The notes below the pieces were generated by a model. It ran no database searches and had not been told where the DNA came from. It worked only from the letters and a program-made list of their open reading frames with translations. The position numbers were made by a program, and so were the translations under genes. A stretch of 64,000 nucleotides of DNA from Rhynchopus sp. YZ270_cl-10. Lineage: Eukaryota > Euglenozoa > Diplonemea > Diplonemida > Diplonemidae. Shown one piece after another: positions 23,502 through 33,872 of this stretch. Every line of letters starts with the position of its first letter. Position 1 is the first letter of the stretch. Where the stretch lies: contig OZ037867.1 of assembly GCA_964035575.1 (NCBI GenBank), positions 124,001-188,000 of the forward strand, in the 5' to 3' direction.

Positions 23502-23704
23502 ATGACGAGTGAAGAGTCTGGTGCCATCTTCGAGTACAAGGTCGGCCACAAGCGCAAAAGCTTCTTGATTCCAACGGAATCTCCGGGGTACGAAGCGATA
23601 CACAACTATGTAAGCGTGCGTACCGGATTCACCGACCCCCACTTCTTCCTGCAGTGTGACGCGTCCAAGTGTTTTCTGAAAAAACAGGAAGATAGCAGTA
23701 CAAC
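23502..23704 (+). CDS. hypothetical plus-strand frame
   Basis: An ATG-initiated frame with protein-like composition (EYKVGHKRKSFLIPTESPGY, then HNYVSVRTGF..PHFFLQCD) before it degrades into A/T-runs. Upstream plus-strand frames (23033-23236) are also protein-like, so this may be one exon of a plus-strand gene convergent with the PDI-like gene. No family is recognised. Confidence 0.25.
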
Positions 23705-24188
23705 TCCGATGCAATTTTTTTTTTGGCGTAACTACACTACCACAGATGGAATGCCACAGAGTGAAACAAAAAAAACCCGCCCTGGGTGTGTAAAAAAAAA
23801 GGTGAAAAAAAATCCGTTATTTTTTTTTGTATGTCCACAGTCAGAACCTTGGCTGCACTAGCAAATGCCTCCAAAAAAAAAAAAAACAGATTTTTTTCCT
23901 CAAAAGATGAATTTGAGAGGCAGGAACACTCAAACACATCATTGAAGAATTCGCCCCACAACGCATGGTGCGGTGGGGGAAGGCAAAGGGAGGAACATGG
24001 AGGAGGGGAAGGGAGCTGCTACGTGGAACAGAGACACAATAGAGAACGAATGGCCAGCCCCCCAACTCCCTCCCCCTCCCTCCCATCTCACCACACAGTG
24101 AACAACTATTCTATTAGCGCGCTTAAAAGCGCTCTCATATGACGCTTCATTATACCGTTCAATATTCTAGAAAACCCCCTCTCCCCTT

Positions 24189-24306
24189 CACAGCAGAGAA
24201 TAAGACTCGGGGACCCGGGACTGAGGACCCGGTTATTCTCAGCCGGACTAGGACACGGGATCGGGACCTGGAACAGGACCGGGGACCCGGATTTTTCTCT
24301 GCTGTG
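24189..24306. mobile_element. 118-bp foldback element E7a (CACAGCAGAGAA ends)
   Basis: CACAGCAGAGAATAAG on the left and TCTCTGCTGTG on the right, with GACCCGGG/CCGGGTCC units between. A second copy is at 39927-40038. It lies 80 bp beyond the stop codon of the PDI-like gene, in its 3' region. Non-coding. Confidence 0.8.
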
Positions 24307-24385
24307 CCCCCCTTACCCCCCCTATTTGACACTGTCACAAACTTTGTACTTCACAAAGCCAGAATATCCCCAACCCTCCTAGTTT

Positions 24386-26299
24386 TTATTTCAGATTGTA
24401 CTTCCGTTTGAGGTGGGGTATTAAGAGCTCCTCATGGTTTTTGTACTGTGTCATCCACATCGGGATTTTGTGAAGCAGGTCCGGCCGTTCATTTGCATTG
24501 AGAAGATCTGCGACGTCCTGTGTGGTGGGGATCTGGCGGAGCCATTTGGTCCATATGGCTTGCATGGCGAGGAGCACTGTCACCACCACACCGGGGACAC
24601 CGATCATCGCCCAGAAGAGGCATTCTGTCATTGTTGTCTCAAACTCACCGGGGAGTTCCATGGGGAGGTTCATCCCAGCCCACAGCGCCCACACCCACGC
24701 TGACCACGTGCCCCGGAGTTCCGTTGGAGGCATCTCTGAAAGATAGTCACGTAGTAAGGTTACTCTTGTCTCGGGGGTTGCGTGGTAGGCATGTGTCTTC
24801 TCGCTGTGTGACAGAATGAAGTGTGCGATGGAAGCAGAGCTGCGGTTTCCGTCGTAGACAAACGGGGAGAGGATGGCACGGCGCTTCATGCTGTGGGTGT
24901 ACAGCAGGATGGTGGGGAACCCTTTTACGTGAGGGGCGGCGGAGTCGGGTAGGTCGTTCTTTGCAGCGTCCATTGTGTACAATGTGACGGATGGGGCTTG
25001 GGAGAAGGCAAGTGCTACATTTTCAAATTCCGGTAAAAGCTGCTCCGAAAAACGACACCAAGGAACCCTCAACAAAACCGCGACCGTCACATTTGAGGCC
25101 TCCACGTCTCTCTGAAAGTTCTCAGCAGAGAGGGCGCCGTAGTGCAGGGTTGCGATCTGTTCTGCGTTTTGGGGTTCGTCGATTTGCTCGGATTTTATGC
25201 GTGGTGGTTCACTGAAGGCGCCGGCGTCCACCTCATCCACCATGGTAATAATATCCTGATGCGACAGTGCATCCTTCACAACCTCTGCATACCTCTGCCC
25301 CACACGGTCAACCACCACAAAACACGGTTTTTTTAAAGTGTCTGCAGTAAAAAACCCCTCCGCCGCAACAAACGACTTCGACACCCACGCGACCCTCAAC
25401 GGCACCGAGCTCTCCGCAACCACCCTCCCAAGGAGAAAGGCGGTCTTCGCAGAAATCTCTTCAGTTCCAGGGAAATATATCACCTTCACATATGGATGAT
25501 GCACAAAGAGATCAGAGTGCACACCAGTTGTCGGTTGTAGGTGGATGACTGGGGGGAGAATAAGGCGCTCTAAGTGTTCATGGAGAATGTTTACCCCTGG
25601 GGTATGTGGGAGGGCGGCGATGTAAGGGGTGAAGCTTCGGAGGAAGAAGGTGGCTTCGGGTGTGTCAGGGGCGGTGAAGGTTTTGTCATAGACGGAGAGA
25701 ATTGCATGGATTAGAGTAGGGTCCGTGCAGGCAACGTACTTCACCTTTGCTGTGACAGCTGGGGTTGTCACCGCCGCTTCAACGAACGCTTCGTACCCTT
25801 CCCCCTCAAATGCTGCAAAGGTTCCTAACAGGATGTCCGGTCTTCTTGCTCCCAATACTTCTTCTAATGGGGGGTTCTTGTGGACACGAGGTCCGGCTAG
25901 GTGTTTTATGAAGTCGGCAAGCTCAAAGACGTGTCGTGCGCCGTCATATTTGACGCCTTTCATGGTTTGTGTGAAGGCAACGATAGTAGGATACTTGGAG
26001 ACGCCGCTGGAGTCAGCGACCTCGTGGTTGGTAGGGTGGAGTGCATCGACGCGAAGGAGGAGCGCGTCGGTGTTGTCCCTGAGAGACTCTTTGGTTTGCT
26101 GGTAGGTACGTGTCCAGGCAGGGCACTCCCCGCACCAGTCGGTGTGGAAGTAGAGCACAACAATGGCGTGCTGTGCGACGGCAGCGTTGAGCGCAGCGTG
26201 GGTCACCTCTGCCTCGTCTTCGTTGAAGACTACCACATCGCCCTTAGTTTGAACGCCTTGCAAGGCGTGCAGAACGCACAACAATAAGATCAATCGCAT
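24386..26299 (-). CDS. PDI-like thioredoxin-domain membrane protein
   Basis: 637 aa from ATG 26299, chosen because it opens a signal peptide (MRLILLLCVLHALQGVQ) and lies 34 nt after a CT-rich tract ending in AG (26334); an upstream in-frame ATG would only add a Ser-run. Residues about 22-130 are a thioredoxin domain with active site WCGEC (Cys56, Cys59). A second thioredoxin domain near residue 420 has WCRFS, so only the first cysteine remains. Middle domains are PDI b-like and lack cysteines. A transmembrane helix lies near residues 575-600 with a short Lys-rich cytosolic tail ending KRKYNLK. Role inferred: oxidation or isomerisation of disulfides in the ER or secretory system. Monothiol second domains are known in some PDIs. 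Confidence 0.8.
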   Translation of the reverse strand: MRLILLLCVLHALQGVQTKGDVVVFNEDEAEVTHAALNAAVAQHAIVVLYFHTDWCGECPAWTRTYQQTKESLRDNTDALLLRVDALHPTNHEVADSSGVSKYPTIVAFTQTMKGVKYDGARHVFELADFIKHLAGPRVHKNPPLEEVLGARRPDILLGTFAAFEGEGYEAFVEAAVTTPAVTAKVKYVACTDPTLIHAILSVYDKTFTAPDTPEATFFLRSFTPYIAALPHTPGVNILHEHLERLILPPVIHLQPTTGVHSDLFVHHPYVKVIYFPGTEEISAKTAFLLGRVVAESSVPLRVAWVSKSFVAAEGFFTADTLKKPCFVVVDRVGQRYAEVVKDALSHQDIITMVDEVDAGAFSEPPRIKSEQIDEPQNAEQIATLHYGALSAENFQRDVEASNVTVAVLLRVPWCRFSEQLLPEFENVALAFSQAPSVTLYTMDAAKNDLPDSAAPHVKGFPTILLYTHSMKRRAILSPFVYDGNRSSASIAHFILSHSEKTHAYHATPETRVTLLRDYLSEMPPTELRGTWSAWVWALWAGMNLPMELPGEFETTMTECLFWAMIGVPGVVVTVLLAMQAIWTKWLRQIPTTQDVADLLNANERPDLLHKIPMWMTQYKNHEELLIPHLKRKYNLK

Positions 26300-26970
26300 A
26301 TGGGGTGTTTGGTGTTCACCCTGTAGTGTTGTGCTGGAGGTGGAGAGAGAGGAGGAGGAGGAGGAGGAGGTCAAAAGAATCTGTGGGGTCGTACGACTAC
26401 GATGACGAAGACGACGACGATGAAGAAGAAGAAGAAGACTCGTCTTCTTAATGCTGAAGAAGACGAGTCTTCGGGTGGATGGGCTGGGCCGTCAGCTGCT
26501 CAGCTCTTCATGGCTCAGGGAGGCTCGTGGAAAGGCATGCCAATGGTGTGGCTTCATAGAACCTGGCGAAGAAGGCGAAGATGCATTGTTGACCGACCTG
26601 AGAAACTGTTTTTGGCCCAATCACTCTTTTTCAGCCGCAGCGTTATCGTGCTGTCTTCCCTCCAGGGCAGATACAGGGAGGACAGAGTGCATGAAGGGGG
26701 CGCTGACGCTTCGTATGGGTGGAACCCTGGGGCTTGCACTCAACCTAGAGAGAAAAACAAAGAAACGCCATTAAATTGATTGCATCCTTTTTGTGCGCAG
26801 TCTCTGTTCTTAGTAATAATGTACACGTTTTTGAACAAAAAATAATGCAAATTGAGGTCCAAATGATCTTCTCTGAGATGCTTTCGTAGAAGAGACCTGA
26901 AAGGGTGTCATGTGTCTCTAATACCTGATGCAGAGCGCAGCAACGCAACGGAAGAAAATAGGAAAGTTTT

Positions 26971-27008
26971 GTAAGATGAAATTCCTCAGCCTCTCGTGCT
27001 TAGTCACA
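26971..27008 (-). repeat. family A hairpin repeat
   Basis: Plus-strand form GTAAGATGAA...CTCAGCCTCTCGTGCTTAGTCAC. On the minus strand this is a stem (CTAAGC/GCTTAG type) closing an ACGAGAG loop followed by GG.TTCATCTTAC. It is one member of the family described at 58900-59000. Confidence 0.7.
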
Positions 27009-27416
27009 TTTGAAGGAAATGGTTAAAGATAATAGTCTTTGAAAAGAAAGATGGACGTGTGTGTTTTAAAGAGAAGAGAAAGTCCTGATCTGTGCAAAAA
27101 CACACAGCGTTTCGAGTTGAAAAGTGTAAATAAATTTAAAAGCAAAAACGAAAAAAAAAAAACGAGAAAGGGGAAGAGAGAAAGGTGTCCAACAATCCAA
27201 CCATTTTTATTCAGAATTTGCTCCGGCTTTTGCCTTTTTTTAATATCTCCTTTTTTTTTAATACTCTGTTGGTTTAGTGTAGCCGCTATTTAGACAGCCT
27301 ACAGCCTGTCCATTTCAGCTATGTGGATCCAAAAAACTAAAAAAACACCGGGCAAAAATTGAACAAAAGAAAATGGCGGACGTCTACTAGACTGTCAGCT
27401 GTATTCCCCCCCTATA

Positions 27417-27434
27417 TGGCAGGATCAACCAGGT
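27417..27434 (-). pseudogene. 18-nt match to the 5' end of small-subunit rRNA
   Basis: The minus strand reads ACCTGGTTGATCCTGCCA, identical to the universal 5' end of eukaryotic SSU rRNA; the match stops on both sides. Too short to function. It may be chance or a trace of an inserted rDNA fragment; the longer fragment at 62953-63092 makes the second more likely. Confidence 0.5.
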
Positions 27435-27510
27435 CTTTTTGTCACTCTAATCGATAGGGGATTGCTCCCCTGAGATCAGATGAACAAAGATCCTTGACTC
27501 TAGAAAGTGA

Positions 27511-27555
27511 AGCTGATATAGTGCAAACGCCTCTGGGACGCAGGCACTGAAAGAT
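27511..27555 (-). repeat. family C hairpin repeat
   Basis: Plus-strand form AGTGCAAACGCCT..GGGACGCAGGCACTGAAAG. GCCT/AGGC and AGTG/CACT pair into a bulged hairpin. Other members: 34870-34922, 35078-35112, 48804-48857, 56401-56440, 58841-58882. Confidence 0.7.
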
Positions 27556-27603
27556 AGGTACAAAAGGTTGTCCGTACAGACACCTCTATAAATACTTTGC
27601 AAT

Positions 27604-28338
27604 AAGGGTAGTGTAACTTTTTCGGTCTGTTACCGTTATTTTGGTGTTCGAAAAACCCGGCGGGCGGCGGAGAAAAAAAGTTATGAAGAAAAAAAAGTTT
27701 TACCAGGGGGAAAAAAGTTATGAAGAGATTTTCTTACATTTTTCCAGAGTTTTCTTCACAGTCAAATCCTTATTTTCGTGACGTGTAGCTTGTTTTCTGT
27801 TGCGTGTAGCATTTTGTGTCTTCTCATTATCATGTTGTCTGGGTACCTAGGTTCCTGGACACCGGGTGTCTGGTTCCCAGAATGTCTGGGTACCAGAAAG
27901 TTATAGGTACTACAGTGTGTACAGTGTACAGTGTACAGTGTACAGTGTACAGTGTACAGTGTACAGTGTACAGTGTACAGTGTACAGTGTACAGTGTACA
28001 GTGTACAGTGTACAGTGTACAGTGTACAGTGTACAGTGTACAGTGTACAGTGTACAGTGTACAGTGTACAGTGTACAGTGTACAGTGTACAGTGTACAGT
28101 GTACAAGAAAACACTCGAGAAGGAAAACGACTTTTCTCTCGAGAAAAAATTGCTGACTCACCAAGTGATCGTGAGGTGCTCTAGGTATGGGCCCTGTACA
28201 GCCCCACCCATATCTTTCCTATAGAACCTCTTCATAACTTTTTTCCCTAGGTACTTTCTACATAACTTTTTTTTTTTTGGTTTTCAAAAAATCCGGCGGG
28301 CGGTAACGGTAACAGGCTGAAAAAGTTACACTACCCTA
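27604..28338. mobile_element. TIR element E8 carrying heptamer array 3
   Basis: AGGGTAGTGTAACTTTTTC on the left is inverted at 28320-28338. The next 100 bp on each side (GTTACCGTTA, CCGGCGGGCGG, and iterated AAAAAGTTATGAAG) are also inverted. The core holds 27921-28105, about 26 units of ACAGTGT, with the same flanks as the array at 6471-6737. About 735 bp, no coding; the long frames across the array are artefacts of a 7-bp period. Confidence 0.85.
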
Positions 28339-28416
28339 AAAAAAACAAAAAAACGAACAAAATCTACATCGAGAAAAAGACGGCTTTATGCCATCCCAAA
28401 CACTACACGTTGCACA

Positions 28417-29553
28417 TCAATTCGCCCCATCTGCAGACGCACTGCGCACAGTGCCGAGGACACAGTCGATCCACTGCGTGATGCCGTAGTTGCAGTGTGT
28501 GAATTTGTGGTGGTCTTCGTGGAACGCAACGTTGCGACGCTCGAGGCCGAAATAACGCGTGAGCGGCGCCACCGGCGGGCAGTACGACACAATGGGCAGC
28601 TCTTTGCCTGCATGCGAGCCCACTTCATACCATAGCATCGCGTTGCTGAGGAGGTTCTTCTCTAGTTTGCTATCCAAATCACAGCCTAGCGCCTCCGCCA
28701 ACAACATTGCACTGAGCACCGGCACCAAACCTTCAAAGAACAGATCCAACGCACTGAACTGTGTATTCGTCGAAATACTGTTACAACTGTGGTGTTGGTG
28801 GTGCTTCTTGTGAATCCAATAAAACCACCGTGTATGCAACATCCTGTGAAGACAATAGAATATCACATCAGTAAAGAGACGGACGACAATGAAGTTCACG
28901 CAGAAGGTTGCCAAATGAAATGGCCGATCTGTGTGATATTGCTTCGCACTGAGTCCACTAATGATATTCCATGCGATGCAAGAACCCACTATGTGGACCA
29001 CAAGGTTGCACTTCAGCCACGCCGCCACCGTCGACAACGTAGGTCTATGGGTCTCCTTCCCTGCGAAGTAAGGTACATCACGGTACAGCGTTTTTGCCAA
29101 CACATAGGTTGCACACATCACCACCTCGGTGTTGAACTGCGACATTACCGTCCACAGGAAGAAGTGCGGAAAGCTCTCTTGGCTCCCAAGGGGAAGCTTT
29201 GAACGGAGCAGGGCAGGCACAATGATGCAGGCATGCTCAATGAGACACGCCAACACCAACTGTGGGATGGTGAGGGCCCCTCTGGTGTCCTCCTTTGCAG
29301 TGTGCTTTGTCTCTGCAATGGTGGCGTCCTTCAGGAGTACAGTCTGCTTCTCCCTGCTTCTTGCTGTAGGGGAAAACCGAGACGTAGGAGAACAACGAGA
29401 CTTTGGAGAAAATCGGTTCATCTTCGTCAAATTGACGTCCTTCGTGCTGCGCGGTGTTGTTGAGATGGCCGCGTCTTTAAGAAGTACAGTCCGCTTCTCT
29501 CTGCACATCGCTGCAGTCGGGGATAAACGAGATGTCGGAGAAAATCGGTTCAT
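28417..29553 (-). CDS. fatty-acid hydroxylase / sterol desaturase family protein
   Basis: 378 aa, ATG 29553, 44 nt after a TCTCTCTATCCCACAG tract (AG at 29598). Di-iron histidine boxes: HRMLH, HKKHHQHH and HEDHHKFTH, in the spacing of the FA_hydroxylase superfamily. Four to five hydrophobic segments lie before and between them, so it is an ER membrane oxygenase. The substrate (sterol C4/C5, sphingoid base or fatty acid) cannot be told. Odd: residues 1-44 and 45-90 are a tandem duplication (MNRFSP..SR..SPT, later VLLKDA.I) of a basic, Ser/Pro-rich leader ahead of the membrane part. Element E15 lies just upstream, next to the splice-acceptor tract. Confidence 0.85.
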   Translation of the reverse strand: MNRFSPTSRLSPTAAMCREKRTVLLKDAAISTTPRSTKDVNLTKMNRFSPKSRCSPTSRFSPTARSREKQTVLLKDATIAETKHTAKEDTRGALTIPQLVLACLIEHACIIVPALLRSKLPLGSQESFPHFFLWTVMSQFNTEVVMCATYVLAKTLYRDVPYFAGKETHRPTLSTVAAWLKCNLVVHIVGSCIAWNIISGLSAKQYHTDRPFHLATFCVNFIVVRLFTDVIFYCLHRMLHTRWFYWIHKKHHQHHSCNSISTNTQFSALDLFFEGLVPVLSAMLLAEALGCDLDSKLEKNLLSNAMLWYEVGSHAGKELPIVSYCPPVAPLTRYFGLERRNVAFHEDHHKFTHCNYGITQWIDCVLGTVRSASADGAN

Positions 29554-29610
29554 CTTCTGGTGTTGTGTTGGGCGTAATACCCTTGTGTGTGTAAAATCTG
29601 TGGGATAGAG

Positions 29611-29731
29611 AGAGTTACCAGATACCGTATTCGTACAAATTATCGACAGTGCTAATGTTCGACCGTTTCAAGATTTTTCTGGAAGTTCGACCTTTTTTAC
29701 GGTCGAACATTTTTACGAACACGGTAACTCT
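29611..29731. mobile_element. 121-bp foldback element E15
   Basis: AGAGTTACC...ACCGTATTCGTA at the left is answered by TACGAACACGGTAACTCT at the right, and an inner GTTCGACCGT/ACGGTCGAAC pair repeats the theme. Its left edge adjoins the pyrimidine-AG tract upstream of the hydroxylase start codon, so it may have supplied part of it. Confidence 0.8.
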
Positions 29732-29869
29732 GAACTTTTTTTATTTTTATGCCCCAAAATATATGGAATCGTGGACGTGGATGTGGAACGGGTATGGAGC
29801 AATGTAACGCAAAAGCAGGAAAAGCAGGAGCGCGAGTACCAGGCAGATCCCTCTTCTCTTCGCGTACAG

Positions 29870-30264
29870 TATGGGATGTATTCGCAAGCAGTGTTTCCGT
29901 GCGGACGAAAGTGAAGATCCCTTAGCTTTAGCGTGTGAACTTGAAAGTCACCAGGGATGCCGCAGCCGTTGTCTACAGTGAACATCGTGCGTCCTGCTCC
30001 AAGAGATTGTCCGCCACAGCAGTGGTGCTGGGGCAAATGGGGTTCACGTACCAAGATGCAAGAAAGTCTGGGAATGTGTTCTTAGACTTAGGTACGGGGC
30101 TAGGGGACATGCTGATTGGTGTGTCGCACGCGTTGAACATTCGTTGGGACTTGAGATAAAACCCTATTTTTTCTGAACGACAGCAGCTCCGACGACAGCA
30201 CGCCAGCTACCCGCAAGCCCGCAGTGAAGCAGGAGGAGACGGACAGCAACTCCAACGACAGCAG
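29870..30264 (+). pseudogene. DOT1-like methyltransferase fragment
   Basis: The plus strand encodes GNVFLDLGTGLGDMLIGVSHAL within a 74-aa frame (29935-30159). It is the SAM-binding motif I (DLGxGxGxxxxxxA) in the form typical of DOT1 histone H3K79 methyltransferases, preceded by a helix (SATAVVLGQMGFTYQDARKS). A second exon-like piece, after a T-run and AG near 30185, encodes a Ser/Asp-rich tail (NDSSSDDSTPATRKP). No convincing splice donor links them and the rest of the enzyme is missing, so this is a partial gene or decaying copy. It opposes the surrounding minus-strand genes. Another Rossmann methyltransferase is possible. Confidence 0.4.
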
Positions 30265-30602
30265 CTAATTCAAGAGGAGGTGCTGCAAAAATGAGAACAG
30301 TTGAAGATAAAAAATAAAATGCCGCTTTTTTTTTTTGCAGCATCGCCTTTTGCATACACACCACACCTGGTCTATTTTGAAGCAAAACGAACCACCATAA
30401 ACCACCGGCCGAACCCAGAGGGCTACCAGCCTACTAGAGAGCACAGAAAAATAGGGGGGTTCGTTTTTTTTTGGCTAAGTGTAAGCGGGAGTGGGGGGGG
30501 GATCGGGAAATACACGTACAAGACAGTACAATTTTTGGGATTTTTTTTTTTGGGAAACGGGAGGGGAAAATCTCTACGACAGTTTTGGATCAAATATTTT
30601 TT

Positions 30603-32123
30603 TTAGTATTCACTGATCTCAACCAGCCAGGACCTCTGCTGGGTCTGCTGTTGCGCCGTCTTCTGCTCCACCACCTCCACCACCTCAGCTCCCTTCTGCA
30701 CAGACGTCAACTCCGAGAGCACCGTCACCGCTGACCCGCTTCTGTATCCTGGCGCAGCGTTCGTCACTACTCTCACCTGCGTTCCTCCTCCTCCTCCTCC
30801 AGGACCACACACCGCTGGAAGCGTTGTCAGCCTTGGATCCACCAAGGAAGCACCATCGTACATAGCACTGTACGAACCGAACCCCGCAGGCGAAGAAGAC
30901 ATGGTGGGCATAACGTACTCAGGCGCAACAGAGGGGGAGGCCCCCATTGAGGCGAGAATACGGTCTGTTATATAGTCATCCGCTGCATCAGAAGCCACCT
31001 GCATGCGTGCATCCGCGAAGGGGCTGCTACTACGGTGCCTATGCGCGCAGAGGGCATGGTTGCCCTGCCTACTGGGAAGGGTGGTGCTATTCACACCCTC
31101 CATTCTCTGTACACTGGTCACCCTCGCAGATGGTGCGGAGGAAAGCCGTCTTGCCTCTTCCCGCTCTCTTGCCTGCCCTCTTTCGCTCTCCTCCCATGAG
31201 ATTGGAGACGCAAACCGCACTGAAGGTCTCGTCGAAGGAGGGGTTCCTGAATTCGCCGACCGAAACCCATCTGGAGAAAGAGAATAAGAGGCAGCATCGT
31301 GAAAGCGGTGCTCTGTTGGGGAAGGGGTGTCGTGCACATTACGTTGCGGCTCTGTCTGTGGAGTGGGGAGAGCGTGGTTTGTGTATTGTTCCATCGGAAC
31401 AACATTCTGTTTCACCTCAACCTCTACGGTGAAATCCATTGGGAGTCTGCGTTCCTCCTTTTCTGCCATCGCAGCGAGGTGTGCCCTCCGTGCTGTCTCC
31501 TCTGGTGTAATATAGTGGGTTGCATTTGTACCACCCTGCCTTTGGCTCCATTCTAGGTCTTGCAGGTCGGAGTAGAAATTTGCGGTATGAGATCTGGGTT
31601 GGTCCATCTCCTCCACCTCCACCTCAAGCATCTGTTCATCTCCGTCAAGAGAAAGATCGCTGATGTGGTCATCTTCTACCTCTAGCTTTGTATTGAAATC
31701 ATCATAGGACGGTCCATAAGAATGCAACACAGCACCACTAAAGGTGTGCTCCGTCTCTCCGTGGTAGAGAAGGCTTGAAGTGGTTTCTGCGAGAAAGTCT
31801 TTTTCGAGGTCTTCGTGGAGGTCGGGTGCATCATTGACAAAGCTTGGAGCTGCCCTGCGTGCCTCGATGTGTTGCTCGGAGGTGGCTGTGAGGGTGACGC
31901 TGCTGCATTCGAGGGCATCAGAGGCTGTAAGGAGGTGCTGCTGTTTGTATTGCTTGGTTGGCGTTGATATGGCAATGTCCGATGCAGATGACGCAGGAGC
32001 AGAAGGGACAGTGCTTGCAAGGGTATGCGTACCACTCACAGTACTCCGTGTGCTTCCTGCATCAGAACCACGTCTCCGAGCACGATGCTTCTTCTTCTTC
32101 TCGTGTATCGCGCTGTAAGACAT
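30603..32123 (-). CDS. low-complexity 506-aa protein, function unknown
   Basis: 506 aa from ATG 32123, 24 nt after a strong pyrimidine tract ending CACATCAG (AG at 32148). A basic N-terminus (EKKKKHRARRRG) is followed by long Ser/Thr/Pro-rich and Glu-rich segments (acidic around residues 150-175), a Gly6 run near residue 445 and a Gln-rich C-terminus. No globular domain, signal peptide or membrane helix is evident. It is probably largely disordered, perhaps nuclear or cytoskeletal. Continuous coding with balanced codon use over 1.5 kb makes it a real gene. Confidence 0.65.
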   Translation of the reverse strand: MSYSAIHEKKKKHRARRRGSDAGSTRSTVSGTHTLASTVPSAPASSASDIAISTPTKQYKQQHLLTASDALECSSVTLTATSEQHIEARRAAPSFVNDAPDLHEDLEKDFLAETTSSLLYHGETEHTFSGAVLHSYGPSYDDFNTKLEVEDDHISDLSLDGDEQMLEVEVEEMDQPRSHTANFYSDLQDLEWSQRQGGTNATHYITPEETARRAHLAAMAEKEERRLPMDFTVEVEVKQNVVPMEQYTNHALPTPQTEPQRNVHDTPSPTEHRFHDAASYSLSPDGFRSANSGTPPSTRPSVRFASPISWEESERGQAREREEARRLSSAPSARVTSVQRMEGVNSTTLPSRQGNHALCAHRHRSSSPFADARMQVASDAADDYITDRILASMGASPSVAPEYVMPTMSSSPAGFGSYSAMYDGASLVDPRLTTLPAVCGPGGGGGGTQVRVVTNAAPGYRSGSAVTVLSELTSVQKGAEVVEVVEQKTAQQQTQQRSWLVEISEY

Positions 32124-32898
32124 AAGCGCGAAGGGGTGTTGTGTACACTGATGTGGAAAAGTGGTGAAGGGAGAAGGGGGTGTAGTATAAACCGTGAAGG
32201 GAGGTGCTATTTTGTGCTATATTCTGCCATTTTTGGGGGGGTCGTCGGCCACACCAGTGCTGTGCCGATCATCGATGCGGATCCTTTGAAATGCTTCGAG
32301 CAGGGAATGTGGTTAGTCATGGAAAGTTGTACTGCTGTGTTGTGCATAAAAAAGAGAAGTTGAAATGTGTAGGGGAAGAGACAGGAAGGGAAAATGAGAG
32401 GATTCAATATTTTTGTTATCATCATCTGTGATATGAATAGATTCTTAGACAGCAAAAAAAAAAAGAAAAGGAAGAACCAGAATAACGACTAGAAAAAAAA
32501 GAGATACTTTTTTTTTTGCAAAAAAATAGAAACTGTCGCAAAACGCTTGTGGTTTGCTTAGCGGATTATGCACCGTTAGTCCCCCTTCTTCTATTTCCTA
32601 TTTGCCAAGAGCTTAGTATTTTTTAAAATAGCGCGTGTAGCTCACACGAGAAAAAAAATCGAGGTGTCTACACGTTATCAATGTTTCAAAAAAAATAAAA
32701 AATAAAAAAAAAATAGATAAAAAAGAACCCAGGATGCGAGAACGAATTGGGGGTAAGACAAAGCTTGAAAGATAAACGGTGTGACTCCACAGGGATTGGA
32801 ATGGGGGAGGGGTTTTCAGGGTAATAAGTGAACTGCGAAGTACGGTGAAACCAACAAGCCCTACATCCATTTCGTGGTTTATGTGGAAGAAAAAAAAA

Positions 32899-32990
32899 GT
32901 TGACTTGAAATACAAAGCCCTCTCGTGACAGTGTACCTGGGGGTGGACACCCAACCACGCAGTCCTACATCCATTTCATGGTTAACATCT
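32899..32990 (-). repeat. family B repeat, full-length copy
   Basis: About 90 bp. On the minus strand: AACCATGAAATGGATGTAGG, then GGTGTCCACCCC, then GGTACACTGTCACGAGAGGG and CTTTGTATTTCAA. A partial second copy of the first block follows at 32850-32875. The same order of blocks occurs inside the FYVE-kinase intron (41971-42080). Confidence 0.8.
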
Positions 32991-33834
32991 GATATGTGCT
33001 ACTCCCGCTTCCACTCATCAGCCAGATAAATGAAAAGGATCATTGCAAACACAGCGCATAACAACACAGGGTAAATTTGCCTGTGTGATGTAGGGTCCGA
33101 TTGGGTTAAAAACTGAGTTAAAAAAATGGGAGACAAAATGAAAGATATGCACCCATTGTTACGAACCAGGTGCACCTTTTTTTTTTTCAACCCTTGTGGT
33201 CAATGATACCCCCTTTTTTGAGAGGGTAATTACTCAGAACGTAAAATGGCCCAATGTGGGGGGTGGAACAGTGTGTGTGTTGTGTGGGAGATTTTGTTGA
33301 GATTAGGTAGATTTTTCATAAAAGTGTTACTATCATTCGTTTTTCGTTATGTCTGTTTTTTTTTTTTTTTTTGTCAGGATCTGGCAGTTTCCCTTTTTTT
33401 TTTGCGCACACTTGTTTGGGTATTTGATGATAAAGACTACTACCCGGTGGTGTGTCTCGCTTGGCTACCAGATTGCACCGACAAAAAGCTTTTTGGTGTG
33501 TGCGGGGGCAGAAGTGGAGGGGAGGGAGGGAGGGGAAGAAAAAAAAAAATGTAAGATGAACCTAAGCCTCGCTGTGCTTAGTCTGTGAGGAACTGCACGT
33601 ACGTGTTATACGATTTATTTATTTTTTTTGCAGGGTTTTCTGGGAGGAAAACCCGTGAGCTTTTGACTTTTTATACCATTTTTTGTTTTTTTTTTTGGAA
33701 TATAATTTTTTTTTTTTCGTTCTTCTCAAAAAAGAGTTGTTGCAATTGTGTAGTTGCAATCTGCATTTTCCCATTTCGTGATGTCTTTGATATCTGATGA
33801 GGTACGATGATGACCCCAAAAACAAAAGAAAGTG

Positions 33835-33872
33835 AAGTTGAAATACAAAGCCCTCTCGTGAACAGTGTACCA
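33835..33872 (-). repeat. family B repeat, short copy
   Basis: Carries only the CACTGTTCACGAGAGGG-CTTTGTATTTCAA part of the unit. Other short copies: 35234-35280, 42738-42775, 45121-45160, 48606-48648 (diverged). Confidence 0.7.

Larger units (their letters stand above)
26400..27600. other. intergenic stretch upstream of the PDI-like gene
   Basis: Contains an acidic/basic codon-repeat stretch (GAC/GAA-rich, 26400-26460) with short plus-strand frames of no family, a family A hairpin at 26971-27008, an 18-nt match to the 5' end of SSU rRNA at 27417-27434 and a family C hairpin at 27511-27555. Confidence 0.6.

Noticed and set aside
26402-26779. Plus-strand gene starting in the GAC/GAA-rich stretch
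   Set aside because: The acidic/basic codon repeats change meaning with frame, no frame stays protein-like beyond it, and there is no splice support.
29713-30054. GHKL ATPase-like motif (TVDNGCGIPGDF) on the minus strand
   Set aside because: A single short match opposite the better-supported DOT1-like frame; no other ATPase motif follows.
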